Of a DNA stretch of 64,000 nucleotides, positions 1 to 8,657 are shown piece by piece. How positions within the stretch are numbered: position 1 is the stretch's first letter; the number at the start of each line of letters is the position of its first letter. The notes beneath the pieces were generated by a model that saw only the letters and a program-made list of their open reading frames with translations, did no database searches and was not told where the DNA came from. Made by a program: the position numbers and the translations under genes. Source of the stretch: Mesorhizobium koreense (GTDB lineage Bacteria > Pseudomonadota > Alphaproteobacteria > Rhizobiales > Rhizobiaceae); contig NZ_CP134228.1 in NCBI RefSeq assembly GCF_031656215.1, positions 1,879,001 to 1,943,000 of the forward strand, read 5' to 3'.

Positions 1-135
1 GCCGAACTCGTTGACGATGATGGCGTAGCGCTTGCCGTGGTCCTCCGAAAGGATGCGGTTCAAAAGCGTCGTCTTGCCGGACCCGAGGTAACCGGTCAGC
101 ACGGTTACCGGGATCTGCGCCTGGGTGTCGGTCAT
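1..135 (-). CDS. CobW/COG0523-family GTPase (metal chaperone), 5' end only
   Basis: Only the first 45 codons lie in the window; the gene runs off its left edge. The protein begins [18 protein letters not shown] and carries a P-loop GYLGSGKTT at about residues 16-24, followed by VNEF near residue 42. This is the N-terminal pattern of G3E GTPases of the CobW/YjiA/ZigA group, which handle zinc or cobalt delivery. The ATG at 133-135 opens the frame and is preceded on the minus strand by an AGAGGAA stretch. It diverges from the MarR gene at 334. Subgroup and metal cannot be assigned without the rest of the protein. Confidence 0.85.
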   Translation of the reverse strand, partial: MTDTQAQIPVTVLTGYLGSGKTTLLNRILSEDHGKRYAIIVNEFG

Positions 136-333
136 GGTATTCCTCTTTCGGATGCGCGTTTCATATAGGACGGCGGCTTCCCGATTGCACGCCCCTTGAT
201 TGTCATCCGGCTGTCACATGGGTCTGCAATGAAAGCACATCCGTTGCCGGCAAAATGTCGCCAGCGGCATGACGGTTGCGAAAGTTTCGGCTGCCGCTAA
301 GTTTCGTATCCGGACGGCCGGAGAGGAAAAGCC

Positions 334-819
334 ATGGCCAGGGGCAACAGGGTCGCGACGATGAATCTGCTGCAATCGGCCGCGCGGCTTTCGCGCACCG
401 CTCTGGCGTCACGGCTGAACGGCCAAGGCCTCTATCCCGGGCAGGACCAGATCGTGCTGGCGTTGGCCGAAGAGGACGGGCAGACGCCCGGCCAGCTCGC
501 GCTCCGCCTGGGCGTCAGGCCGCCCACCATCACCAAGACCCTCAACCGGCTGCAGGGCCAGGGCTTCCTTGCCAAACAGGCTTCCGAGCAGGACGGGCGG
601 CAGGCGCATGTATTCCTGACGGAAAGCGGGCGCGATGCCATCAAGGCGATCGAGAAATCCGTGCGCAAGACGCAGAAACTCGCGCTGAAGGGCCTCGACA
701 AGAAGGAGCAGAAGACGCTCGCCAAGCTTCTCCGGCGTATCGAGGCAAACCTGTCGGATGCCGAGTATATCGAGGCGGACGAGGGAACCGAGGAAGAGAC
801 GCCGGCCGCCGCCGAATAG
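334..819 (+). CDS. MarR-family transcriptional regulator
   Basis: A 161-residue winged-helix protein. The HTH and wing are visible at about residues 50-100: LALRLGVRPPTITKTLNRL, then a basic wing with an EQDGRQAHVFLT segment typical of MarR (D-x-R-x-x-x-v-x-L-T). The acidic tail (DEGTEEETPAAAE) is unusual but compatible with the family. The start at 334 is favoured by GAGAGGAAAAGCC just upstream; an in-frame ATG at 361 is an alternative. Its effector is unknown. It stands alone between the divergent CobW gene and the LacI gene, so autoregulation or control of the CobW gene are the simplest guesses. Confidence 0.85.
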   Translation: MARGNRVATMNLLQSAARLSRTALASRLNGQGLYPGQDQIVLALAEEDGQTPGQLALRLGVRPPTITKTLNRLQGQGFLAKQASEQDGRQAHVFLTESGRDAIKAIEKSVRKTQKLALKGLDKKEQKTLAKLLRRIEANLSDAEYIEADEGTEEETPAAAE

Positions 820-888
820 CCTCCTTCCGCGTAACGCCGCTGCAGCCGAAAAAGCTTTGATCCGGCCATCTTTCGATGGCATAAGCAG

Positions 889-905
889 CTTTAAACTGTT
901 TAAGG
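889..905. promoter_or_regulatory. Candidate LacI-type operator upstream of the lacI-like gene
   Basis: TTAAAC-T-GTTTAA is a perfect 6-bp inverted repeat at 891-903, extending imperfectly to 889-905. It ends about 20 bases before the inferred CTG start of the LacI-family gene. LacI-family repressors bind short palindromes and often autoregulate, so this is a plausible operator. No second copy was seen near the downstream dehydrogenase gene. The assignment is inference from symmetry and position. Confidence 0.4.
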
Positions 906-926
906 CTCGCTTGCCGGGAGAGGGTT

Positions 927-1946
927 CTGGCCCAGAAGATCAAGCTGTCCACGATCGCCGATGCGCTGAAGGTATCGACGGCCACGGTGTCGCTGGCGCT
1001 CCGCGATTCGCCGCTCGTCGCCGACAAGACGCGCGAGCGCATCAAGGAGCACGCGCGCGCCATCGGCTATATCTACAACCGCCGCGCGGCGAGCCTTCGG
1101 ACGTCCCGCTCGGGTATCGTCGGCGTCGTCGTGCACGACATCATGAACCCGTTCTACGCCGAGATCCTGCGTTCGATCGAATCCGAGCTCGATCGCGGCC
1201 GCCAGACCTTCCTGCTCTGCAACCATTACGACGATCTGGAAAAGCAGCGCACCTTCATCGACACGCTGCTTCAGCTCGGCGCCGACGGCGTCATCATGTC
1301 GGCGGCGATCGGCACGCCGAAGGAGGACATCGCGCTGGCCGAGGAGAACGGTCTGCCGGCGGTGCTGATCGCCCGCAGCGTGACGGGCGCGGATGTGCCC
1401 GTCTTTCGCGGCGACGATGCCTACGGGATCGGCCTTGCCACCAACCATCTGATCTCGCTGGGACACAGCCGCATCGCCATGATCGGCGGCACGGACAACA
1501 CTTCTACCGGGCGCGACCGCTATCGCGGCTACGTGATCGCCATGAAAAAGGCCGGCATGGAACTGAAGTCCGAATGGCGGCTGTCCGGCCCGCGTACCAA
1601 GCAGTCGGGCTTCGAGGCGGCGCAACAATTCCTGGCCTTGAAGGACAAACCGACGGCCGCCGTCTGCTGGAACGACCTCGTCGCGATCGGACTGATGAAC
1701 GGCATCGCGCGCGCGGGCATGGTGACGGGCGTGGATATCTCGGTCACCGGCTATGACGATTTGGAAGAGGCGGCAATCGCCACTCCTGCGCTGACGACCG
1801 TCTGGAATGGGCAGCGCGAAGTCGGGCGCCGCGCCGCGCGGGCTCTGCTCGATCGCCTGAGCGGTATTGAAGTCCATGGCGGGCAGGAACTCATCCGACC
1901 GGAACTGCATGTTCGTCAGTCCACCGGCCGACCGAAAGAAAGATGA
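927..1946 (+). CDS. LacI-family transcriptional regulator (probable CTG start)
   Basis: A 339-residue LacI/GalR repressor. The N-terminal HTH reads LSTIADALKVSTATVSLAL, followed by the hinge (GYIYNRRAASLR) and a periplasmic-binding-like sensor domain (SGIVGVVVHDIMNPFYAEIL onward). An ordinary start at GTG 987 would cut through the recognition helix, so the true start must be upstream. The only suitable codon is CTG at 927, three bases after GGAGAGG (918-924), giving (M)AQKIKLSTIADAL, a normal family N-terminus. No ATG, GTG or TTG lies in frame nearby. The 2-hydroxyacid dehydrogenase gene follows after 18 bases and is probably co-transcribed. Ligand unknown. Confidence 0.85.
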   Translation: MAQKIKLSTIADALKVSTATVSLALRDSPLVADKTRERIKEHARAIGYIYNRRAASLRTSRSGIVGVVVHDIMNPFYAEILRSIESELDRGRQTFLLCNHYDDLEKQRTFIDTLLQLGADGVIMSAAIGTPKEDIALAEENGLPAVLIARSVTGADVPVFRGDDAYGIGLATNHLISLGHSRIAMIGGTDNTSTGRDRYRGYVIAMKKAGMELKSEWRLSGPRTKQSGFEAAQQFLALKDKPTAAVCWNDLVAIGLMNGIARAGMVTGVDISVTGYDDLEEAAIATPALTTVWNGQREVGRRAARALLDRLSGIEVHGGQELIRPELHVRQSTGRPKER

Positions 1947-1964
1947 AGAAGTGAGAGAGACGGA

Positions 1965-2939
1965 ATGAAAGCTTTGGGTGAAATCGGCGTGCTTGTGCCG
2001 GGCCCCCTCAACGAGCATGCGCGTCAGCGTATAGGCGATACGTTTGCGATGGAGCACATACCGACCGGCGACGCGACGCTGGTCACGCCCGCGATGGCGG
2101 CAAGCGTGCGCGGCATCGCCTCGATGGCTCCGGTCAGAGCCCCGCTGATCGACGCGCTGCCGAAGCTCGAGATCATCGCCAATTTCGGCGTCGGCTATGA
2201 CGCGGTGGATTCTGCCCATGCTGCAGCGAAGGGCATCATGGTCACCAACACGCCCGACGTGTTGACCGAAGAGGTCGCCGACACGGCGCTCGGCCTCCTT
2301 ATCAACGCGGCGCGCGAACTGCCCAGCGCGGAAAAATGGCTGCGCGAAGGGCGCTGGCCGAAGGAAGGCTCCTATCCGCTGACCCGCGCGACCTTGCGGG
2401 GGCGCCACGCCGGCATTTTCGGGCTGGGCCGCATCGGCAAGGCGATCGCGGTCAGGCTCGAAGTGCTCGGCATGCCGGTTGCCTATCACAACAGGAATCC
2501 GGTCGAGGGCTCGCCTTATACCTACTATCCAAGCCTCGTCGAACTGGCGAAGGCCGTCGATACGCTCATTTGCGTGGCCCCCGGCGGCAAGGGCACCGAA
2601 AAGGCCGTCAACGCCGAAGTGCTCAAGGCGCTCGGCCCGAACGGCGTGTTCGTCAATGTCGGGCGCGGCAGTTCTGTGGACGAGGACGCGCTTGCCGCGG
2701 CGCTCGAAAGCGGCACCATCCACGCGGCCGGCCTCGACGTCTTCGCCGACGAGCCGAACGTGCCGCGACGGCTCCTCGATGCGCCCAACACCTGCCTCCT
2801 GCCGCATGTCGGCTCCGCCAGTGTGTACACGCGGGACGCGATGGCCGATCTGCAGGTCGATAATCTGGCCTCCTGGTTTTCCGAAGGAAAGGCGATCACG
2901 CCGGTATCGGAGACGCGGCACCTCCAGCCCAAATCTTAG
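1965..2939 (+). CDS. D-isomer-specific 2-hydroxyacid dehydrogenase (glyoxylate/hydroxypyruvate reductase type)
   Basis: A 324-residue NAD(P)-dependent dehydrogenase that interconverts a 2-keto acid and a D-2-hydroxy acid. The Rossmann motif GLGRIGKAIA is near residue 150. The catalytic triad is present: Arg in NVGRGSSVDEDAL, Glu in DVFADEPNVP and His in LLPHVGSAS. An Asn-Arg (HNRNP) instead of Asp at the end of the second beta strand suggests NADPH preference. The substrate-entry motif NFGVGYDAVD matches the glyoxylate/hydroxypyruvate reductase subgroup. It lies 18 bases after the LacI gene, which probably controls it. The exact substrate is not readable from sequence. Confidence 0.9.
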   Translation: MKALGEIGVLVPGPLNEHARQRIGDTFAMEHIPTGDATLVTPAMAASVRGIASMAPVRAPLIDALPKLEIIANFGVGYDAVDSAHAAAKGIMVTNTPDVLTEEVADTALGLLINAARELPSAEKWLREGRWPKEGSYPLTRATLRGRHAGIFGLGRIGKAIAVRLEVLGMPVAYHNRNPVEGSPYTYYPSLVELAKAVDTLICVAPGGKGTEKAVNAEVLKALGPNGVFVNVGRGSSVDEDALAAALESGTIHAAGLDVFADEPNVPRRLLDAPNTCLLPHVGSASVYTRDAMADLQVDNLASWFSEGKAITPVSETRHLQPKS

Positions 2940-2945
2940 GATTTC

Positions 2946-2960
2946 TTAACGCCCGTTTAA
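2946..2960. promoter_or_regulatory. CtrA-type box TTAA-N7-TTAA
   Basis: The sequence has TTAA, seven bases, then TTAA with a following GG, which matches the full CtrA recognition pattern of alphaproteobacteria. It lies 62 bases upstream of the small AprI-like gene at 3022 and directly after the dehydrogenase stop codon. CtrA binding is inferred from the motif alone; in GC-rich DNA such a match is not common by chance. Confidence 0.45.
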
Positions 2961-3021
2961 GGCTTGTTCCCCATTCTCCCGGTGAAAGGCGGCATTTTCG
3001 CCGTGGCCGGGGGGCCAGCAT

Positions 3022-3438
3022 ATGAATTTGTTATCCATCGGGTTGGTGGCCGGGCTGGCCGCGACGCTCGGCGTGGCGGCGCTGAAAAAGCCTGTGACGG
3101 CGATCGACGAGGCGCCGGCAAAGAGCGTCGAGACAGAGGCTCTCCTGAAGCCGGATACGGTCTTCCGGCTGGAGAACGCCGGCGGCCAGATGAGCTGCAT
3201 CGTGCGCAAGGGGCGGAAGCTTTCCGACGGTCGTTCACTTATCGAGCCGGGGCCGCGCTGCGCCGCGATCTTCGCGCCGCTCGGCGATGCGGCCGTGTGG
3301 CGCGAGGGGGATGACGGGACGGTCGACTTCATCGGCAGGGGCGGACGGACGCTGGTCCGGTTCGCGCAGGCCGACGGGGCCGGCTACGAATCCATCCGCC
3401 CGCGCTCCAGGATCCTGTCGCTCATCGCAGAACGATAG
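3022..3438 (+). CDS. Small exported protein, AprI/Inh-like (protease inhibitor fold)
   Basis: A 138-residue protein with a hydrophobic N-terminal segment (LLSIGLVAGLAATLGVAAL) that serves as signal or membrane anchor. The rest shows the pattern of the AprI/Inh metalloprotease-inhibitor and Omp19-like fold: Cys in MSCIVRKG, Cys in GPRCAAIFA, Trp in AAVWREGDDG, then DFIGRGGRTLVRF and a tyrosine. The two Cys could form the disulfide known in that family. The family call is a pattern judgement, not a search result. A CtrA-type box sits upstream. It converges with the PuuD-like gene. Confidence 0.55.
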   Translation: MNLLSIGLVAGLAATLGVAALKKPVTAIDEAPAKSVETEALLKPDTVFRLENAGGQMSCIVRKGRKLSDGRSLIEPGPRCAAIFAPLGDAAVWREGDDGTVDFIGRGGRTLVRFAQADGAGYESIRPRSRILSLIAER

Positions 3439-3454
3439 ACCGCCGCAAGCGATC

Positions 3455-4228
3455 CTATTCCGCCGCCTGTCGCACCGTCGTCCGCGCGGCGGCATGCGCG
3501 CGCACTGCATCGCCGAAGGCTTCGAAGATACGGCGCGAGGCGTCATCCTTGTGCGCCCAATATTCGGGATGCCACTGTACGCCGACGGCAAAGGCCGGGG
3601 CGCCCCTGACCGACACGGCTTCGACCGTGCCGTCCTCGGCGACGGCCTCGACATCTAGCCTGGGGCCAAGCCGGTCTACTCCCTGGCGGTGCAGCGAATT
3701 CACCTGGACCTCGCCCGCGCCGAAGATGCCGGCGAGGCAGCTTCCCGGCCGGATGGAGACCTTCTGGCGGATGGCGAAGCGCTCGTCCTGGCTGGCGCTT
3801 GCCGGCGCGCGGTGGTCGATCGCGCCCTCGCGCTCCTGTATCTCCGTCGCCAGCGTGCCGCCCAGCGCCACGTTCATCTCCTGTATGCCGCGGCAGATGG
3901 CAAGCAGCGGAACGCCTCGCGCCACCGCCTTGCGGATAAGTGGCAGCGTCGTCGCGTCACGGCCCGGATCGTAGGGGCCGTCTGCCTCCGTCGCCTCGCG
4001 GCCATAGAGCGAGGGATGCACATTGGATTTCGATCCGGTGACCATGACACCGTCCACTGCGGCGAGAAGAGCCTCCAGATCGAGCCGCTCACCGAAGGAA
4101 GGGACGAGGACGGGTAGCACGCCGGAGGCGGATATGGCCGCTTCCAGATACTGCTCAGGCGCCGCATGCCAGACGTAATTCTCGAACGCCCTGACATCGG
4201 TGGAGACGGCAACCAGCGGCTGGTTCAT
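3455..4228 (-). CDS. Gamma-glutamyl-gamma-aminobutyrate hydrolase family protein (PuuD-like class I amidotransferase)
   Basis: A 257-residue stand-alone class I glutamine amidotransferase of the peptidase C26 group. The nucleophile Cys is in LLAICRGIQEMNVALGG near residue 110, and the catalytic His and Glu are in GVQWHPEYWA near residue 220. PuuD removes glutamate from gamma-Glu-GABA in putrescine catabolism; relatives hydrolyse other gamma-glutamyl amides. The ATG at 4226-4228 follows a GAGGA ribosome site at correct spacing, whereas the open frame runs much further upstream through repeat DNA. No other putrescine-pathway gene is adjacent, so the substrate is uncertain. Confidence 0.85.
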   Translation of the reverse strand: MNQPLVAVSTDVRAFENYVWHAAPEQYLEAAISASGVLPVLVPSFGERLDLEALLAAVDGVMVTGSKSNVHPSLYGREATEADGPYDPGRDATTLPLIRKAVARGVPLLAICRGIQEMNVALGGTLATEIQEREGAIDHRAPASASQDERFAIRQKVSIRPGSCLAGIFGAGEVQVNSLHRQGVDRLGPRLDVEAVAEDGTVEAVSVRGAPAFAVGVQWHPEYWAHKDDASRRIFEAFGDAVRAHAAARTTVRQAAE

Positions 4229-4499
4229 CGAAATCCTCGGAGAGCTGTTCCGGCAAGGCCGGCAGCAAAGAGATAATATTATTTGCCGGGATTTCCAATC
4301 GTGGCCAGGGCCTAACCTCGCGACGCCATTTCTTGATCCGCTTTTCTTCGACGCTCGCCTCGCCGATATCTGAACCGGCATGACGCGCGTCGGGTTGGCC
4401 GGCGAAAACGTGGATGGGATCAAGCCTGCCGGCCTCCGGAAGCCGCTAGCTTCCGCGCTTCCCGCATTTTTCTTCTCTCCTTTTATCCATGCCTTCCGC

Positions 4500-4860
4500 G
4501 TTTCCTCCATACTCCCTTTCAGTTCCTCCCATCGGGAACACCGATCATGACGGTGATTGCGTGGGGAGGAGCCGGCGCCTCCGCCGTGATGCCGACGTGG
4601 CATCACGGCCGGGGAGGTCCCGTCTGGAGGTTCCCCTGGGGGCACTATGACCCCTGCGTGCCGGAAGAAGGCACACAGACCCGAAGCAGAAGAGCGCTTC
4701 GGGAGCAGCGGAACAGGCGGGAACAGAAATCGCCGGACGGGGCGGCCGAGAGGACGCACGTAAATTGCTTAGATGAGCGAGCCTGCCGCCGCCCGTCTTT
4801 CCCAAGTGAACAATGGCCAGGGCCCGAAGGGCAGCGTGGCGAAGATGAGGCATGTCTGGA
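4500..4860 (+). ncRNA. Structured intergenic element, copy 1 (candidate RNA)
   Basis: This lies in a 1.1-kb stretch without genes (4229-5365). A closely matching copy occurs at 59755-60145. Over 4547-4682 the copies differ at only five of 136 positions with no gap; similarity continues more loosely to the shared AACAATGGCCAGGGC near 4808 and upstream to about 4400. A 10-bp stem with a 5-base loop (4584-4608) keeps pairing in copy 2 by two G-U wobbles, which works only for RNA read from the plus strand. Further hairpins are possible at CACCG-N7-CGGTG and GGGGA/TCCCC. Every codon change in the overlapping frames is a replacement, so coding is unlikely. It matches no RNA family I recognise. Confidence 0.45.
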
Positions 4861-4892
4861 AGGCAAATGCGGATAGTCTTTTGCCCCTTCGC

Positions 4893-5052
4893 ACCCCCCT
4901 CTGTCCTGCCGGACATCTCCCCCTCAAGGGGGGAGATTGGCTGGCATCGCGGTCTCCGCCTAACCTTCGGCATTGCAGAAAAGGGGAGCCAAGAGCGCGG
5001 CGGGCTGATCTCCCCCCTTGAGGGGGAGATGTGCGGCAGGACAGAGGGGGGT
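4893..5052. repeat. Large palindromic intergenic repeat (45-bp arms)
   Basis: The left arm 4893-4937 and right arm 5008-5052 are inverted copies with a single mismatch, separated by 70 bases. Each arm starts or ends with ACCCCCCTCTGTCCTGCC and contains a smaller ATCTCCCCC/GGGGGAGAT hairpin. Interspersed elements of this type are common between genes in Mesorhizobium and relatives; this is family knowledge, not a search. The bases from 5053 to 5365 show nothing convincing beyond the leader of the TRAP gene. Confidence 0.85.
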
Positions 5053-5242
5053 ACGCAGGGGCGCAGACAGGAAAGGATGTCCACAACGGCAATAAGCTTC
5101 AGGCGAACATCCCCAAACGCCCGACCGGGCGTCGCGCCCGATGGCGCGCCCCCGCGGAGCTCAACCGCGTCAGCGGCGGTACGGGCGTGAGCGAAAACAA
5201 ACCCGCGAAAAGGAAAACAGCTCTTACGCCAGATTACCTTAG

Positions 5243-6472
<1,230 letters not shown>

Positions 6473-6495
6473 TCGTCACAGCCGATTGCATGCCG

Positions 6496-6524
6496 ACCCG
6501 GGGCGCGCTGCGCTCCGGGTTTTT
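6496..6524 (+). terminator. Rho-independent terminator after the first TRAP binding-protein gene
   Basis: ACCCGG (6496-6501) pairs with CCGGGT (6515-6520), with additional GC pairing inside, and is followed directly by TTTT. It separates the two paralogous binding-protein genes into independent transcripts. Confidence 0.75.
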
Positions 6525-6564
6525 GCGTTCTGGGCCGCCGCGTGAAGGCGCTGGATCACCTTGA

Positions 6565-7779
<1,215 letters not shown>

Positions 7780-7800
7780 GCCGCCTGATTTCATGATCGA

Positions 7801-7828
7801 AAGGCCCCGGCAAGCGCCGGGGCCTTTT
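7801..7828. terminator. Bidirectional terminator between convergent TRAP genes
   Basis: AAGGCCCCGGC (7801-7811) and GCCGGGGCCTT (7816-7826) form an 11-bp stem with a 4-base loop and a TTTT run on the plus strand. It can stop transcription from the second binding-protein gene and from the convergent LssY_C gene, whose stop codon abuts it. Confidence 0.85.
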
Positions 7829-8634
7829 CAGTCGGCGACGCCGTGCCAGAGCCGGTTCTTCCATTCGATCAGGGGAGGCGATGGCAGGTTGACGGGTGCT
7901 GTGGTGGCCGGACGGCCGTCTCTTGTGAGAACGAGCACGCGGATTTCACCATCGGTGTAGTAGGGGTCGCCGCCGCCGTTGCGGCCGAGAAGGGTCGGCC
8001 CGATGCCGGAAACCTCGTAGGTCTCGGTCGCCATCTTCGCAGCCTCCAATTCGTGCGCCAGCAATTCGCGCTCCGCGTCGATGTCCGGCGCGATGTGATG
8101 CGTCACCTGGCCCGTATAGCGGCTGATGCCGACGCCTTTGTCGAATGTCGCCGCGCCAAGCCAGACCGGACGTCCTTCTTCGCCGTTTTCCAGTACGCGC
8201 CACAGCCGGACGTGGTGGCGGCGATCAGCGCTCCTGCCGTCCGGCTTCTCGAAAGCGAGATCCTCGCGACGGCCATCGAGAAAGAGCGGGCTGACCGGCG
8301 CGTCCGGATAGGGACGATCGAGAACGACGCTGCCTATGATGCCGATGCTGGTGCGGAAGGTAACGGGGTCGGCCGGGTGCCAGCCGGCAGCGTGCATGGC
8401 GTGGACCAGGTCTTCTGTTGCTCCGACCATGCCTATGTTGAGCGGATCCCCTGGAAGGTCGTCGCCGGTACGGGTTACCATCGGCAGGCCAGTGAGACCG
8501 CGCTGATGTTCATAGTGGACCCATAGAAGCGGCAGCACGAAATAAGCAACGGTCACGTACAGCACAACCACCGCCGCCAGCAGGCCCAGAAGGCGACGAT
8601 GACGGCGAAGGAGAGACGAGGGCCTTTCGGACAT
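7828..8634 (-). CDS. LssY C-terminal domain protein, membrane anchored
   Basis: A 268-residue protein with one N-terminal membrane helix (about residues 16-38, LLGLLAAVVVLYVTVAYFVL) and a soluble LssY_C-type domain. Family landmarks are GDPLNIGMVGATEDLVHAM, APVSPLFLDGR and AATFDKGVGISRYTGQVTHHI with a conserved DIDAER. LssY_C proteins sit at the cell envelope and have no established activity. The start at 8634 follows AAGGAAGAGACGG. It lies 24 bases downstream of dctM on the same strand, so it is probably the last gene of a dctQ-dctM-LssY operon; a link to TRAP transport is context only. Confidence 0.8.
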   Translation of the reverse strand: MSERPSSLLRRHRRLLGLLAAVVVLYVTVAYFVLPLLWVHYEHQRGLTGLPMVTRTGDDLPGDPLNIGMVGATEDLVHAMHAAGWHPADPVTFRTSIGIIGSVVLDRPYPDAPVSPLFLDGRREDLAFEKPDGRSADRRHHVRLWRVLENGEEGRPVWLGAATFDKGVGISRYTGQVTHHIAPDIDAERELLAHELEAAKMATETYEVSGIGPTLLGRNGGGDPYYTDGEIRVLVLTRDGRPATTAPVNLPSPPLIEWKNRLWHGVAD

Positions 8635-8657
8635 CGCCGTCTCTTCCTTGGTGCGTC

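Noticed and set aside
900-2921. Open frame of 673 codons on the minus strand
   Set aside because: It lies antisense to the LacI and dehydrogenase genes, has the Arg/His/Asp-rich composition of a reverse shadow, and crosses two genes with clear motifs.
3455-4759. Long version of the PuuD-like protein starting at 4759
   Set aside because: The extra 177 codons run through the structured repeat; the family N-terminus and a ribosome site place the start at 4228.
4547-4876. Small protein encoded in the duplicated element (MTVIAWGG...)
   Set aside because: All four codon differences from the second copy (59802) are replacements and the frames diverge after about 45 codons, so protein conservation is not supported.
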